From Prevotella sp. (lineage in GTDB: Bacteria > Bacteroidota > Bacteroidia > Bacteroidales > Bacteroidaceae): DNA of 33,219 bases. Below the pieces are notes generated by a model. That model was not told where the DNA came from. It did no database searches and saw only the letters and a program-made list of their open reading frames with translations. Both the position numbers and the translations under genes were made by a program. Location: positions 1 through 33,219 of the forward strand of contig JAFYJH010000063.1 of NCBI GenBank assembly GCA_017538195.1, written 5' to 3'. Shown one piece after another: positions 1-8,224 of the stretch; positions within the stretch are counted from its first letter, which is position 1; each line of letters begins with the position of its first letter.

Positions 1-284
1 AGCCATTAAATTCTTTTACAAAAAGTTCAAACGCCTGCTGATTTTCTCCGTATAAATAGAAATCTATCAGATAAGGAAAATTTAAGCATTCTTCTAAAAG
101 AACCTCTGTAGAAACTGAAGAAATTATATCTGGCCGAATTTGTAGAGCCTCAATCCTATCAGAAATGGATTCAAATTTCATCCAATTTTCATTCACAATT
201 ATATGACTAACTCTTGTTTGGCAAAAGGCTATCTGATTTACGACTATCAATGCCAATGTGAAATGTGATAAATAAACGTTTCAT
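1..284 (-). pseudogene. Partial secreted protein of unknown function with an apparent N-terminal frameshift
   Basis: An open frame runs on the minus strand from the window edge to about position 257. It reads ...CQTRVSHIIVNENWMKF... and further on LLEECLNFPYLIDFYLYG. This resembles a family of uncharacterised secreted Bacteroidales proteins, but I cannot name it. The frame has no good start: its only in-frame ATG lies beyond the signal-peptide-like stretch, and a TGA lies just upstream. The ATG at 284 opens MKRLFITF in another frame that stops after 25 codons. Removing one base near position 260 joins the two frames into a convincing signal peptide, MKRLFITF-TLALIVVNQIAFCQ. I therefore infer a single-base insertion: a real lesion, a sequencing error, or much less likely a programmed shift. 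It sits 40 bp downstream of the lipoprotein gene in the same direction. The 3' end lies outside the window. Confidence 0.6.
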
Positions 285-323
285 ATTTATTAAGTTTTAG
301 TTTTTTCGAGTTTTGGAGATAAA

Positions 324-755
324 TTACTTGACATAAATACACTTCCAACTATGAGTTTTTTCAATCACCCCCGTATTGTCACCATACTCCAATCGAGTGC
401 CCGAGGATTCGTATAAATGGTAATAAAATGATGACATCAGAGGATGATAGACGAGGTAAACAGTCTGTCCTTCCCATACTCCTGAGTAAATGTAAGTCTT
501 CACAACAGCCGCATCTCCAGACGAATATTGTTTTACAATTTCGATAAGCCAATTCGGAATTTTTTCCTCGTCCTCAAGCTGAACGGGGACTTTTTTATAC
601 GACGCAGGAAACTCCACGAATTCTGTGACATTTTCATCATCATCACTGCTGCAAGCCGCCAAAGTTGCCGTCAGAAACAGGCCGGCTGCGGAAAGCAACA
701 CTGCGAAAATTCGCACGGCTCTTTTCATTTTTCCTGATTTTTGTTTTTGTTTCAT
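324..755 (-). CDS. Putative surface lipoprotein, function unknown
   Basis: This is a 143-aa protein with a basic N-terminus, a hydrophobic stretch and a lipobox TLAAC (lipidated Cys35 if translation starts at residue 1). An internal Met10 (MKRAVRIF) is an equally plausible start. The Cys is followed by SSDDDEN. Such an acidic run directly after the lipidated Cys matches the lipoprotein export signal described for Bacteroidetes, so I infer surface exposure. The mature part is rich in Tyr and Trp, has no recognised domain, and contains a YSGVWEGQTVYLVYHPLM stretch suggesting beta structure. It begins 51 bp after the DUF3244 gene, is followed by the broken secreted protein, and probably shares the promoter near 1221-1251. 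It may be a small secreted antigen or an inhibitor-type protein. No function is assigned. Confidence 0.75.
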   Translation of the reverse strand: MKQKQKSGKMKRAVRIFAVLLSAAGLFLTATLAACSSDDDENVTEFVEFPASYKKVPVQLEDEEKIPNWLIEIVKQYSSGDAAVVKTYIYSGVWEGQTVYLVYHPLMSSFYYHLYESSGTRLEYGDNTGVIEKTHSWKCIYVK

Positions 756-806
756 AGGTTTTCTATTTTGAAGAGTTCAACAAAAAGGTTTCTACAAAAA
801 ATTTCA

Positions 807-1181
807 TTAAAGTTCAATCCACCCCCAGAAACAATATCTTCCACGAATGATTTGGAGGACAAACTCGCCAGTGACGGCTTCGGGCAGTTCCCATTCGGTT
901 GTTCCCGCAGGTATCGTCACGCTGTAAACCACAGAATCAAATTCATCCACCAACTGGAGCGTACAGCCGTCGCAGGGCGTGTCGAAATACAACGTGTGAC
1001 CGTCGAGGAAAACGGTTGGAATTTGTATGGGAGAACGACCTATTCCACCTTTTTGTGTACTTGGATCAACAATTGTTACTTCCAAATCCACCTGTTCTGG
1101 TTCTCCATCCGCAAACGCTGATACGGGTGCGAAAAATGCCATGCAAGCAATGGCGACGATGGTTAAAATTTTCTTTTTCAT
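807..1181 (-). CDS. DUF3244-type small secreted protein
   Basis: This 124-aa protein has a clear signal peptide (MKKKILTIVAIACMAFFAPVSAFA, cleavage near residue 25). A compact all-beta domain follows: a leader on Pro-rich IVDPSTQKGGIGRSPIQIP, then a strand pattern with DTPCDGCTL, YSVTIPAGTTEWELP and GEFVLQII. The order Pro-rich linker, then DGHTLYF, then a final strand with ...RGRYCFWGWIEL is what I associate with DUF3244, a short secreted domain common in Bacteroides and Prevotella beside TPR-type regulators. The three Cys residues could form a disulfide. It is the first gene after a strong promoter (CTTG 1248-1251, TAATTTTG 1221-1228) with duplicated 11-bp repeats further upstream. It is probably transcribed with the lipoprotein gene. 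The biochemical role is unknown; the family assignment is by resemblance only. Confidence 0.72.
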   Translation of the reverse strand: MKKKILTIVAIACMAFFAPVSAFADGEPEQVDLEVTIVDPSTQKGGIGRSPIQIPTVFLDGHTLYFDTPCDGCTLQLVDEFDSVVYSVTIPAGTTEWELPEAVTGEFVLQIIRGRYCFWGWIEL

Positions 1182-1220
1182 TTTCTTTTGATTTTTGAGT
1201 TAATAAAAATTTTGTCGATG

Positions 1221-1251
1221 CAAAATTACAGAAAAAGAAAGTGACTGCAAG
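1221..1251 (-). promoter_or_regulatory. Bacteroidetes-type promoter for the DUF3244 operon
   Basis: On the minus strand the -7 element TAATTTTG (1221-1228, consensus TAnnTTTG) lies 19 bp from CTTG (1248-1251, consensus TTTG). Transcription would start near 1214, about 33 bp before the ATG of the DUF3244 gene. Confidence 0.65.
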
Positions 1252-1266
1252 TTTTTTAGGGATTCA

Positions 1267-1288
1267 TTTTACACCAATTTTACACCAA
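1267..1288. promoter_or_regulatory. Doubled 11-bp direct repeat, putative operator (copy 1)
   Basis: TTTTACACCAA is repeated twice head to tail with a period of 11 bp (cores ACACCA at 1271 and 1282). It sits about 16-37 bp upstream of the -33 element of the DUF3244 promoter, a typical position for an activator bound on one face of the helix. Confidence 0.5.
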
Positions 1289-1338
1289 AATTCTCCATTT
1301 TCAATCTTAAACAATTGATTTTCTGCGAGTTATGACAA

Positions 1339-1359
1339 TTTACACCAATTTTACACCAA
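1339..1359. promoter_or_regulatory. Doubled 11-bp direct repeat, putative operator (copy 2)
   Basis: This is a second pair of TTTACACCAA repeats with 11-bp period (cores at 1342 and 1353), 71 bp from the first pair. It overlaps the stop codon of the TPR/HTH regulator, whose last codons and stop read CTC TTG GTG TAA. Confidence 0.45.
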
Positions 1360-3003
1360 GAGGTGTTTTTTCAGGTTTTTGCCCAATGTGGAGGCTTTGT
1401 TTTCTGAAAATAGTTTTTGATTTGCACTAGCTTTGGCATTCGTGATGACTTGCGAAGTTGTGTCCAACACCACTGACATCTCTCCTGTGGAGAAACCTAA
1501 ACTTTCAAGCAGGCAAACGCGCTGTTCTTGTTCGGAAAGTCGATTTTTTCCGTCTATCGTATTCACAAACAATGGCACATAACGTATGAAAGCCGCTTTC
1601 AGTTTCTTCCAGTCTTGGCTTGAGGGTGCAGAGTAGTTGAGGGTATGTTGCTTTTTCTGATGGTAAAACCCAACAATGTCGCATTGTTTCAGTGCCTTGA
1701 ACTTCTCATCTGTCTTCAACTGTTGCAACTGCTCCTCGTATTTCTGTATGATGATGTTAAGGTCGTCAATTTGTGTTTGCCTTTCTTGCAAAAGTTTTTC
1801 GCTGACTTCTTTCATTCCCGAAAGCATAGACAGGTCTTCGCTCAAGCACTGACTATTGATCTTGGCCGATTGATAATCGGCGGTCAGCCGGTCGATTTCT
1901 GTTATTTTCTTTTTTTGTTCACGCCTATATTTCGCAAAACCTGCGGCAATAATTATCAAAGCTGAAAAAAGAATGCTGATGATGGCATATTTTCTGATTT
2001 GTGCTTTACGAGCTTCTTGTTCCGCTACACGCTGATGGCGACTGTAGTCGTACATCGCTGTGATTTGGTGGAGTTTTTCTTGGTTCACATGCAAGTAAGA
2101 AGAATCGTTGGCTGCGGCAAAAAGTTTGGCATATTTGGCGATGGAATCAGTAATATTTTTCTTTTCATAGACGGACAATAAGCCTTTGTAACCAGCCTCT
2201 TTCTGGTTTTTACTGAGGGCTTTTTGGAAATAATATTGAGCGGAATCCACCTTTCCTATAGCTAATAAGTATCGGCCTTTGCTATAATAATAATGTCCGC
2301 CGAAAATTAATTCACCATTTTCGTCAAAGTTACCAGATTCTTTTTCGTATAAATTCAAATAGAGGCCAGCCTCCTGTATTTGCTGACGGTCAAGCAGAAT
2401 GCTGATGGTAGAATAAATGGCTTGTGCCGCTTTTTCTCTGTATCCATATTTCAGATAGCGTTCTCTTGCCTGTTTTTCGATGAACATCACACTGTCCTGT
2501 TCATCTTTTAAATAATAAGGTCGGGAACGCAGGTCAAAAGCGATAAGCGCATTGAGGGTGTCTTTGTTTTTCCACGCGATGCGTTCCGCTGTTTGCAGGG
2601 CTTTCATTTCGTCATCTGGCAGATATTGGGCATGGAATAGGTCTGCCATCTGCCCATAGACCGCTGCAAGCGTACGCAGGTCGCAGTCGTCGCTTGTGGT
2701 GTCGGCCTGCTCGGTGGCGCGTTGGTAGGCATCGAGGGCCTGCGGTGCTTCGCCGATGTCGTGAAGAACGCGCCCTTGCAGGTAATACACCATCATGCGC
2801 TCATTGGCCGTGCCGTGGTTGCGGAAATAATCCGCAAGTGAATCGACCGTCGGCTTCCATCGAGCCGTGAAAACCGTATCGGCACGGTTGCAGGCGGCAA
2901 TGAATTGAAGTCGCTGTCGCATCTGTTTGCCTCGTGTGCAGCCTGTAAACAACAGGGCGAGGAGCAGAAATAGGGCGATATATGTATTCTGAGGGTGTTT
3001 CAT
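1351..3003 (-). CDS. Membrane-anchored TPR protein with C-terminal HTH (transmembrane regulator)
   Basis: The protein is 550 aa from the start chosen here. The frame stays open to an ATG at 3048, but the ATG at 3003 gives a clean lipoprotein-like signal (MKHPQNTYIALFLLLALLFTGC) and does not overlap the upstream gene. Residues 30-320 are helical repeats of TPR type (ALDAYQRATEQA, SAQYYFQKALSKN). A transmembrane helix follows at about 338-358 (YAIISILFSALIIIAAGF), then a coiled coil (360-430) and a C-terminal helix-turn-helix at about 488-532 (LSEQEQRVCLLESLGFSTGE...SQVITNAKA). The order suggests an extracytoplasmic sensor connected through the membrane to a cytoplasmic DNA-binding domain, a layout common in Bacteroidales. 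Its direction and the doubled operator-like repeats at its 3' end suggest it controls the DUF3244/lipoprotein genes; this is inference. Confidence 0.8.
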   Translation of the reverse strand: MKHPQNTYIALFLLLALLFTGCTRGKQMRQRLQFIAACNRADTVFTARWKPTVDSLADYFRNHGTANERMMVYYLQGRVLHDIGEAPQALDAYQRATEQADTTSDDCDLRTLAAVYGQMADLFHAQYLPDDEMKALQTAERIAWKNKDTLNALIAFDLRSRPYYLKDEQDSVMFIEKQARERYLKYGYREKAAQAIYSTISILLDRQQIQEAGLYLNLYEKESGNFDENGELIFGGHYYYSKGRYLLAIGKVDSAQYYFQKALSKNQKEAGYKGLLSVYEKKNITDSIAKYAKLFAAANDSSYLHVNQEKLHQITAMYDYSRHQRVAEQEARKAQIRKYAIISILFSALIIIAAGFAKYRREQKKKITEIDRLTADYQSAKINSQCLSEDLSMLSGMKEVSEKLLQERQTQIDDLNIIIQKYEEQLQQLKTDEKFKALKQCDIVGFYHQKKQHTLNYSAPSSQDWKKLKAAFIRYVPLFVNTIDGKNRLSEQEQRVCLLESLGFSTGEMSVVLDTTSQVITNAKASANQKLFSENKASTLGKNLKKHLLV

Positions 3004-3028
3004 GGAATGCAAATTCCTTTTTCTGCTT

Positions 3029-4657
3029 TTAAAATTCTGGCGGAACACAGAAATGCATTTCCTCGCCCGTCGTCGGGTGGCGGAACCAAAGGCTTTCGGC
3101 GTGTAGGAACATCCGTCGCGAGGGCATATTTCCGTAGAGATTATCGCCCAAAACGGGGTTGTTCAAGCCTTTCAGATGGGCGCAATGGACGCGAAGTTGG
3201 TGCGTCCGACCCGTTTTTGGATAAAGCGCGACACGCGCGTGACCATCGGTTTCGCCGAGCACTTCGTATTCGGTGACAGCCTTTTTTCCATTCTCGAAAT
3301 CCACGCTCTGATACGGTCGATTCAACGGCAGGGAATAGAGCGGCAGGTCGATGACGCCTTTCGTATCGGCAAGAGCCGACATGGGCTGTTCCAACAGCGC
3401 GATATAGCGTTTCCGAACCTCTCGCTCGGCAAACTGGCGTTGCAGTTCCACGGCGGCTTCCTTCGTTTTTCCGATGAGCAAAAGGCCGCTCGTGGGCTGG
3501 TCGAGGCGATGGACGGTCAGCGGCGAGTCGGCATCGGGATAACGCTCGCGCACGATGCTCCACACGGAATAATAATCCGACACGCCCGGCACACTGAGCA
3601 GTCCGAAAGGCTTGTTCACCACGGCGATGGCATCGTCTTCGTAAATCGTGGGCAGTTCGACGAGTTTTCCCTCGCTTTCTGCCGTTTTTTCCTTTTTCTC
3701 CGGCATCATCCACCGCAAAATCGGCAGGCATTTTCCGCGACAGGCCGGATAGAATCGACCATTGTGCCGAATTTCCAGATTGGGCGACGCGCCAACCCAA
3801 AACATCGCCATTTGCACGGGTCGAAGGCCGTTTTTATAGGCATAGTGCAGCAGTTTCGGCTCGCAACATTCGCCTGCGCCCGATGGCGGACGACCCAAGG
3901 AAGTGTCCTTGAAAATATCAATCAGGTTTTTCGATTCGCCCTCGCTGTTGAGCACTTCGAAACGCTCGAAAAGCCAGTGTTGCAGCGCGTCCGACTTCTT
4001 CCGACGCTCGGCTTTCAGTTCGCGAATTGGCTCGTCGAACATCTCCATCTTCGCCTGCAAAGCCTCAATCCGCTCGTTGTAGCCCTTCTTGATGCGATGC
4101 GTTTCCGCCTTCAAGAACTGGCTTTCGCGAATCAAGTCGTCTTCCTGTTCCTGCGTCAGCGGACCGGCAGCCCGCAGTTCGTGGCGCTGAACTTTCGCCT
4201 TCAAATTCTGGTAGTTCAACTCCGTCGCCACATCCACGTACTCGCGCTTCAAATCGGCCAGCAATTTCGAGGTTTCCAAGCGTTCTGGATTCTGCTGACG
4301 ACTCTCGATGTCGCGGTTCAGAGCCGTGATTTCCGCCTCATTCGTCTTGAAATAACCGTCGGGCTGCAAATAGTCATACACCGCAGGCACGAATCCCGGC
4401 CAGTCGCTTCGTCCGCGAATCTGACCCGAATAAGCCGCGAGATAGCCCAGTCCGTCGGCACTTTCCACGATAAGTACACCGAACATTTTGCCCTCTTTCT
4501 CGTCCAAAATCAGTTCGTTGATATAGGGCAACGCCTCGTCGCGAGCCGCCAGACAGAGCGCGTGCGGCTCGTAGCTGAACAAGTCGTTCATCTGCGAGGG
4601 AATCTCGCAGTCGCCTTGCGCCATCGGATGAACCACGATGTCTTTCCAGTCTTTCAT
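3029..4657 (-). CDS. RluA-family pseudouridine synthase with long N-terminal extension
   Basis: This 542-aa enzyme is predicted to isomerise uridine to pseudouridine in rRNA or tRNA. The catalytic domain is at about residues 335-540. It has the family signature HRLDQPTSGLLL with catalytic Asp386, plus VNKPFGLLSVPG and the C-terminal GRTHQLRVH motif. The first 330 residues are an extension known from the long RluA-like proteins: an N-terminal globular part, a predicted coiled coil (about 105-235), then GECCEPKLLHYA and FYPACRGKCLPIL. The four Cys (264, 265, 306, 310) could bind a metal. The gene lies 24 bp after the small-peptide gene and 25 bp before the TPR regulator, all on the same strand, so co-transcription is likely. 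The RNA target cannot be inferred. Confidence 0.92.
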   Translation of the reverse strand: MKDWKDIVVHPMAQGDCEIPSQMNDLFSYEPHALCLAARDEALPYINELILDEKEGKMFGVLIVESADGLGYLAAYSGQIRGRSDWPGFVPAVYDYLQPDGYFKTNEAEITALNRDIESRQQNPERLETSKLLADLKREYVDVATELNYQNLKAKVQRHELRAAGPLTQEQEDDLIRESQFLKAETHRIKKGYNERIEALQAKMEMFDEPIRELKAERRKKSDALQHWLFERFEVLNSEGESKNLIDIFKDTSLGRPPSGAGECCEPKLLHYAYKNGLRPVQMAMFWVGASPNLEIRHNGRFYPACRGKCLPILRWMMPEKKEKTAESEGKLVELPTIYEDDAIAVVNKPFGLLSVPGVSDYYSVWSIVRERYPDADSPLTVHRLDQPTSGLLLIGKTKEAAVELQRQFAEREVRKRYIALLEQPMSALADTKGVIDLPLYSLPLNRPYQSVDFENGKKAVTEYEVLGETDGHARVALYPKTGRTHQLRVHCAHLKGLNNPVLGDNLYGNMPSRRMFLHAESLWFRHPTTGEEMHFCVPPEF

Positions 4658-4681
4658 CTTCCAAACGGCTTAAAATCAGAC

Positions 4682-4882
4682 TTACCAATCTTCTTCGGGG
4701 TCGTCCCAACTGTCCGCTCCCCAAATGTCGCCCCAAGCGTCGTCGTCGAATTCCTTTGCGGGATTGACTCCGGGCGTATCGGGATTCGCTTCCGACACTC
4801 CGCCACCAATTTCGAACAGCAGTTCGTCAAGTTTCGTGTCCAACACTTTGATAGTTGGCTTCAAATATATTTTAAGTTCCAT
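4682..4882 (-). CDS. Small acidic Trp-rich peptide with leader-like N-terminus
   Basis: This 66-aa ORF begins 12 bp after the C10 peptidase stop. The N-terminal half (MELKIYLKPTIKVLDTKLDE, then LLFEIGGG) is amphipathic with a KPxIxV start and ends in a Gly run. Spacing of L and I before GG resembles double-glycine leader peptides. The C-terminal half is very acidic with evenly spaced Trp: EFDDDAWGDIWGADSWDDPEEDW. Many short Bacteroidales peptides share the K-x-P-x-I-x-V...LL start and an acidic aromatic tail; none that I know has an established function. Its place directly after a C10 protease is where streptococcal spi and Bacteroides bti inhibitor genes lie, so a protease inhibitor, substrate or exported peptide are all possible. 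Codon use and tight spacing support a real gene. Confidence 0.65.
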   Translation of the reverse strand: MELKIYLKPTIKVLDTKLDELLFEIGGGVSEANPDTPGVNPAKEFDDDAWGDIWGADSWDDPEEDW

Positions 4883-4894
4883 TTTTCTTTACTT

Positions 4895-7800
4895 TTACTT
4901 TTTTACCTTTTTACCATTGTAAATATAGATGCCCTTCTGTGTCGGCTCACCGTTGAGTTTCCGACCGTCGAGCATATACCATCCGTTGTCGAAATTTGTT
5001 TCGCGGTTGTCGGTGAAGATTCCGCCAAGTCCCGTCGTTTCACCCTGATTGCCACCGAATGACATCATCAGCATCGAGGCAGTGGCAGCGGTGCTCGTCG
5101 GTTCAAAATAAGCGCGGAAAGCATCGACCGTAGCCGAATTCTGGCGCGTGAAGGCATTGCCGTCGGTGTTGAGAACGAAAATATCGTTCAGCGTCTTTTG
5201 CGCTACAATGCCCTTCATCTTGTAGTTGTCGCCCGAAGTGGCAGCGCGGAAGTCGCCCGAAACGGTTGCGTTTGTGCCGTGGAATGTGATGGGCAAGCCA
5301 GTCAGGTCGTTTTTCGATCCCCATTCAATGCCCGGAACGGCGATGAGCAGCGGACGAGCAGCCTTGATTTCAGCAGCGTGCGAGAAATTGACGATGCCAC
5401 CTTCCTCGCTGCCGAACTCCATCACCCAGAAGTTTTTCTTGGTTTCAGTGGCATTGTGGAACCAGTCGATTGGGTAAGCCGAATATGCAGTATAAGCCGA
5501 ACCTTGACTTGTCAAATCGACGGTTACGCTGCTCACATCGAACGGCAAAACGATGGTTGTCCAATTCTTGTAGTCGCGCGTCATTCCCGTGTCGAATGTG
5601 CGCGTGTAGGAGATATTCTCAGCCGTGAAGGTGACAGGCGAATAGAAGTCCGTTCCGTCTTGCAACGTGATGTTCTCAGCATTGCCGCCCTTGACGACAT
5701 TTCTTCCATTCAGCGAAGAGGGAACATTGTCGTCTGCTCCAAAAATAAACAGCGTGTTTTCATTGCCGCCAGTGACACTTGTCACGCCAGAAATGCCCGA
5801 GAGATTCAACGCACTGACTTTTTCGTCGAGTACATAACTGGATTTTACATCTTGCAATTCACATGTGCCATCTGCCTGATAAACTTCAGGAACTGCCACA
5901 CACAAGAAAGTCGTGAATCTATGAAGTTCACTACCACTGGGATAATAATAAATAATCCAGTATCGTTTCCCAACGGTGAGCCCCGAAAATTCGTAATTGA
6001 TGCTTTCTGTCTGATTGCTTGCAATTTCTACAGGAACGTAAGCATCGCTAACTGTGGTATAAGCATTTCCCGTCGTATTCACAAGGAATCTAACACGTAT
6101 CGAACCGATAAATGTTTCTGTACCATTGTTTTTGAAACTTGCTGTTCCTGTAAACGAATGACCGAGAATGTTGCCGTCCTGCATTTTATCCAGAACCGTG
6201 CTGACATGCGACAAATTGGGTGTTTCCGTCGAAGCCGCACCAATCTCCACATTCGATGTTCCGACAACATTGTTACCAGAGGCATCCGTCGTAATCCAAA
6301 TGTTATAGTTTCCTTCTGTGGCAGGCGTAAATGAAAATTGTGTTGTGAGGCTTTTATTTTCTACAATGGTGACACCTGTCTTACTCTGATAACTTCCTTT
6401 TGTCGTATTTTTGCTCGCAAAAAGGTATAGCAAGCCGTAATATTCATCTCCGTTGTTCCGAATGGTCACATCAACAAGTTGCTCGCTTCCAGCTTTCTTA
6501 CTGCCCCGATAATCAAACGAAATGGCATCCAAATCAAGAACGGGCTTGTGGAGCGTCAATGTAACAGCTCCATTGCCCACAACAGCTTCTACGTATTCCT
6601 TGCTGCTACTTACGTTTGAATACCACGTATCTGTACCATTTTCTTTACTAATCGGCACTATTTTATAGACTCCGTCAGGAAGTCCGCTTACGGAGAATGG
6701 GTAGCTGTCGTATCCCCATCCTTCTCCCAAAGTTGTATTTCGAGAACTTCCAATCAATGTAATGTCGCCATCATCCTTGATAAAACCGATACCAAAATCA
6801 AATGTATAGGTGTCATTTGTTTGATTCCTATAACTGCTGTAGATATTATTACCAGAAACAGATACTATTGAACTTGTCAATTTAATTTTGTCCAAGAAAA
6901 CATCTCCATCATTGGGTTTTACACCGATAATGGCTGTCTGACCATAACTATAGCCGTCGCTTGTGGAACTGGCTCCAATGCCTGCTGTGCTGCCTGGATT
7001 TAAGACGGAAAGCAGGAAATAGCCATCTTGATGGCCGCCCCAACCCCAATTCACATGGAAAAGTTCATCACCGTCATAACCATCTACAACAAACTGGTGT
7101 CCACCACCCGACGAATCACCGCCATAAAGCACGGGGCGACCTTCGGCCAATTCTGCGTAGATTAAATTATTCCAATCGGCAAAAGTATAGTTTTTGCGAT
7201 CGACTTCACGAGTTGTTTTGCTGTAATCAAAATAATTGACAAGAGCATAGGGATCCAAATAAGCTCCCGAGCCTGATGAGGTATAGTTCATCTCTACTGA
7301 AGCTCCACAGACTTTCATCAATGTGGCAACGGCTGTTTGTTGGTCGGCTGTTGCCCCATCTTCGTAAACGGGAAGCATATTGTCCCAATCGAAAACAGTT
7401 CCATTAGCAATTGAACCAACAGCAATGCTTCGTGTGTCCGTAGTATAAGAGGGAATCTTTGCAATTGTTTTCTCAGGCCAGCGATGATAGTACATCACTT
7501 GTGCCATCGCCGTTGCCACGCAGCCCGTCACACATATTTTGTTTGTGCTTGGGTCTGTCGGACAGAGATTATTAAACGGTTCATCTTGATTCCACTTCGA
7601 TATCATCAGTGGAACGATGGAATTTTTCGTCGGGGCTTTCGCAATGACATTCTCGAACTCGGGATGCTCGTTCAACCACGCAATCTGGTCGGCGTAGCCT
7701 TGCAGCCATGCGCGCATGTTGTCGGGCATGTTGTCGGGATCGAAATTGCCGCTGTCGCTGTAGCCGAGGATAGGCTCCGTGCGGTCGTCGTTGGACACGA

Positions 7801-8032
7801 TGACGAAACCTTCGTTTTTGGCCATTTTGAACACGTAGAGTCCGTTCACTTGCTTGGCCATGACCAATCGCGACGCAGCCGTGCCCGGTGCTCTTCTGGG
7901 GCGGCTGCCGTTGTTCTCGCGTTTCTGGATAAAATTACGGGCTTGTTCCAAAGCCTGCTGGGGCGTGACGCCCTCCGCTTTCACCATCGTCACCATGACG
8001 AGGGACAGCATCAGAAGTAAAATTTTTCTCAT
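4895..8032 (-). CDS. C10 family (streptopain-like) secreted cysteine peptidase with Spi prodomain
   Basis: This 1045-aa secreted protease has a signal peptide at 1-19. A Spi-type inhibitory propeptide follows at about 20-135 (GLYVFKMAKNEGFVIVSNDD, EPILGYSDSG). The C10 catalytic domain is at about 140-375, with catalytic Cys171 in VTGCVATAMAQVMYYHRWP, His312 in GGGHQFVVDGYDG and HVNWGWGG. After that come roughly 600 residues of beta-rich modules, including a CARDB-like segment (VDVTIRNNGDEYYGLLYLF), and a terminal DGRKLNGEPTQKGIYIYNGK motif followed by basic residues. Such tails are typical of Prevotella proteins carrying type IX-like C-terminal sorting regions. Relatives include interpain A and the Bfp proteases, implicated in degrading host proteins. 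It heads a minus-strand cluster with the small peptide gene; TATTTTTG at 8085-8092 may be its -7 element. Confidence 0.93.
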   Translation of the reverse strand: MRKILLLMLSLVMVTMVKAEGVTPQQALEQARNFIQKRENNGSRPRRAPGTAASRLVMAKQVNGLYVFKMAKNEGFVIVSNDDRTEPILGYSDSGNFDPDNMPDNMRAWLQGYADQIAWLNEHPEFENVIAKAPTKNSIVPLMISKWNQDEPFNNLCPTDPSTNKICVTGCVATAMAQVMYYHRWPEKTIAKIPSYTTDTRSIAVGSIANGTVFDWDNMLPVYEDGATADQQTAVATLMKVCGASVEMNYTSSGSGAYLDPYALVNYFDYSKTTREVDRKNYTFADWNNLIYAELAEGRPVLYGGDSSGGGHQFVVDGYDGDELFHVNWGWGGHQDGYFLLSVLNPGSTAGIGASSTSDGYSYGQTAIIGVKPNDGDVFLDKIKLTSSIVSVSGNNIYSSYRNQTNDTYTFDFGIGFIKDDGDITLIGSSRNTTLGEGWGYDSYPFSVSGLPDGVYKIVPISKENGTDTWYSNVSSSKEYVEAVVGNGAVTLTLHKPVLDLDAISFDYRGSKKAGSEQLVDVTIRNNGDEYYGLLYLFASKNTTKGSYQSKTGVTIVENKSLTTQFSFTPATEGNYNIWITTDASGNNVVGTSNVEIGAASTETPNLSHVSTVLDKMQDGNILGHSFTGTASFKNNGTETFIGSIRVRFLVNTTGNAYTTVSDAYVPVEIASNQTESINYEFSGLTVGKRYWIIYYYPSGSELHRFTTFLCVAVPEVYQADGTCELQDVKSSYVLDEKVSALNLSGISGVTSVTGGNENTLFIFGADDNVPSSLNGRNVVKGGNAENITLQDGTDFYSPVTFTAENISYTRTFDTGMTRDYKNWTTIVLPFDVSSVTVDLTSQGSAYTAYSAYPIDWFHNATETKKNFWVMEFGSEEGGIVNFSHAAEIKAARPLLIAVPGIEWGSKNDLTGLPITFHGTNATVSGDFRAATSGDNYKMKGIVAQKTLNDIFVLNTDGNAFTRQNSATVDAFRAYFEPTSTAATASMLMMSFGGNQGETTGLGGIFTDNRETNFDNGWYMLDGRKLNGEPTQKGIYIYNGKKVKK

Positions 8033-8084
8033 GTTTTCTATTGTTTTAATTCGATTATTATTTCATCTTGATGATATTAACCTG

Positions 8085-8092
8085 CAAAAATA
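8085..8092 (-). promoter_or_regulatory. Possible -7 element for the C10 peptidase gene
   Basis: TATTTTTG on the minus strand fits TAnnTTTG and lies 53 bp before the ATG. No good TTTG -33 box is visible, so support is limited. Confidence 0.35.
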
Positions 8093-8198
8093 AGGTATGT
8101 TTTTTATATTTCAGCCGAATGGAACGGAATTTTAAATATTTTTTATAAAATTTTTAATTTTTATTCCTTCATTTGCCGTTTTTTCGCCCACTAATCCG

Positions 8199-8206
8199 TA
8201 ACTTTG
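8199..8206 (+). promoter_or_regulatory. -7 promoter element for the yitT-rnhB pair
   Basis: TAACTTTG followed by C fits the Bacteroidetes -7 consensus. A TTTG lies 23 bp upstream, slightly further than usual. The leader to the ATG at 8225 would be only about 12 bases. Confidence 0.55.
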
Positions 8207-8224
8207 CAGCCAAATTCAACATCA

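Noticed and set aside
3176..5062. 628-codon plus-strand open frame
   Set aside because: It runs antisense to the pseudouridine synthase, the small-peptide gene and the end of the C10 peptidase gene, and resembles no protein family.
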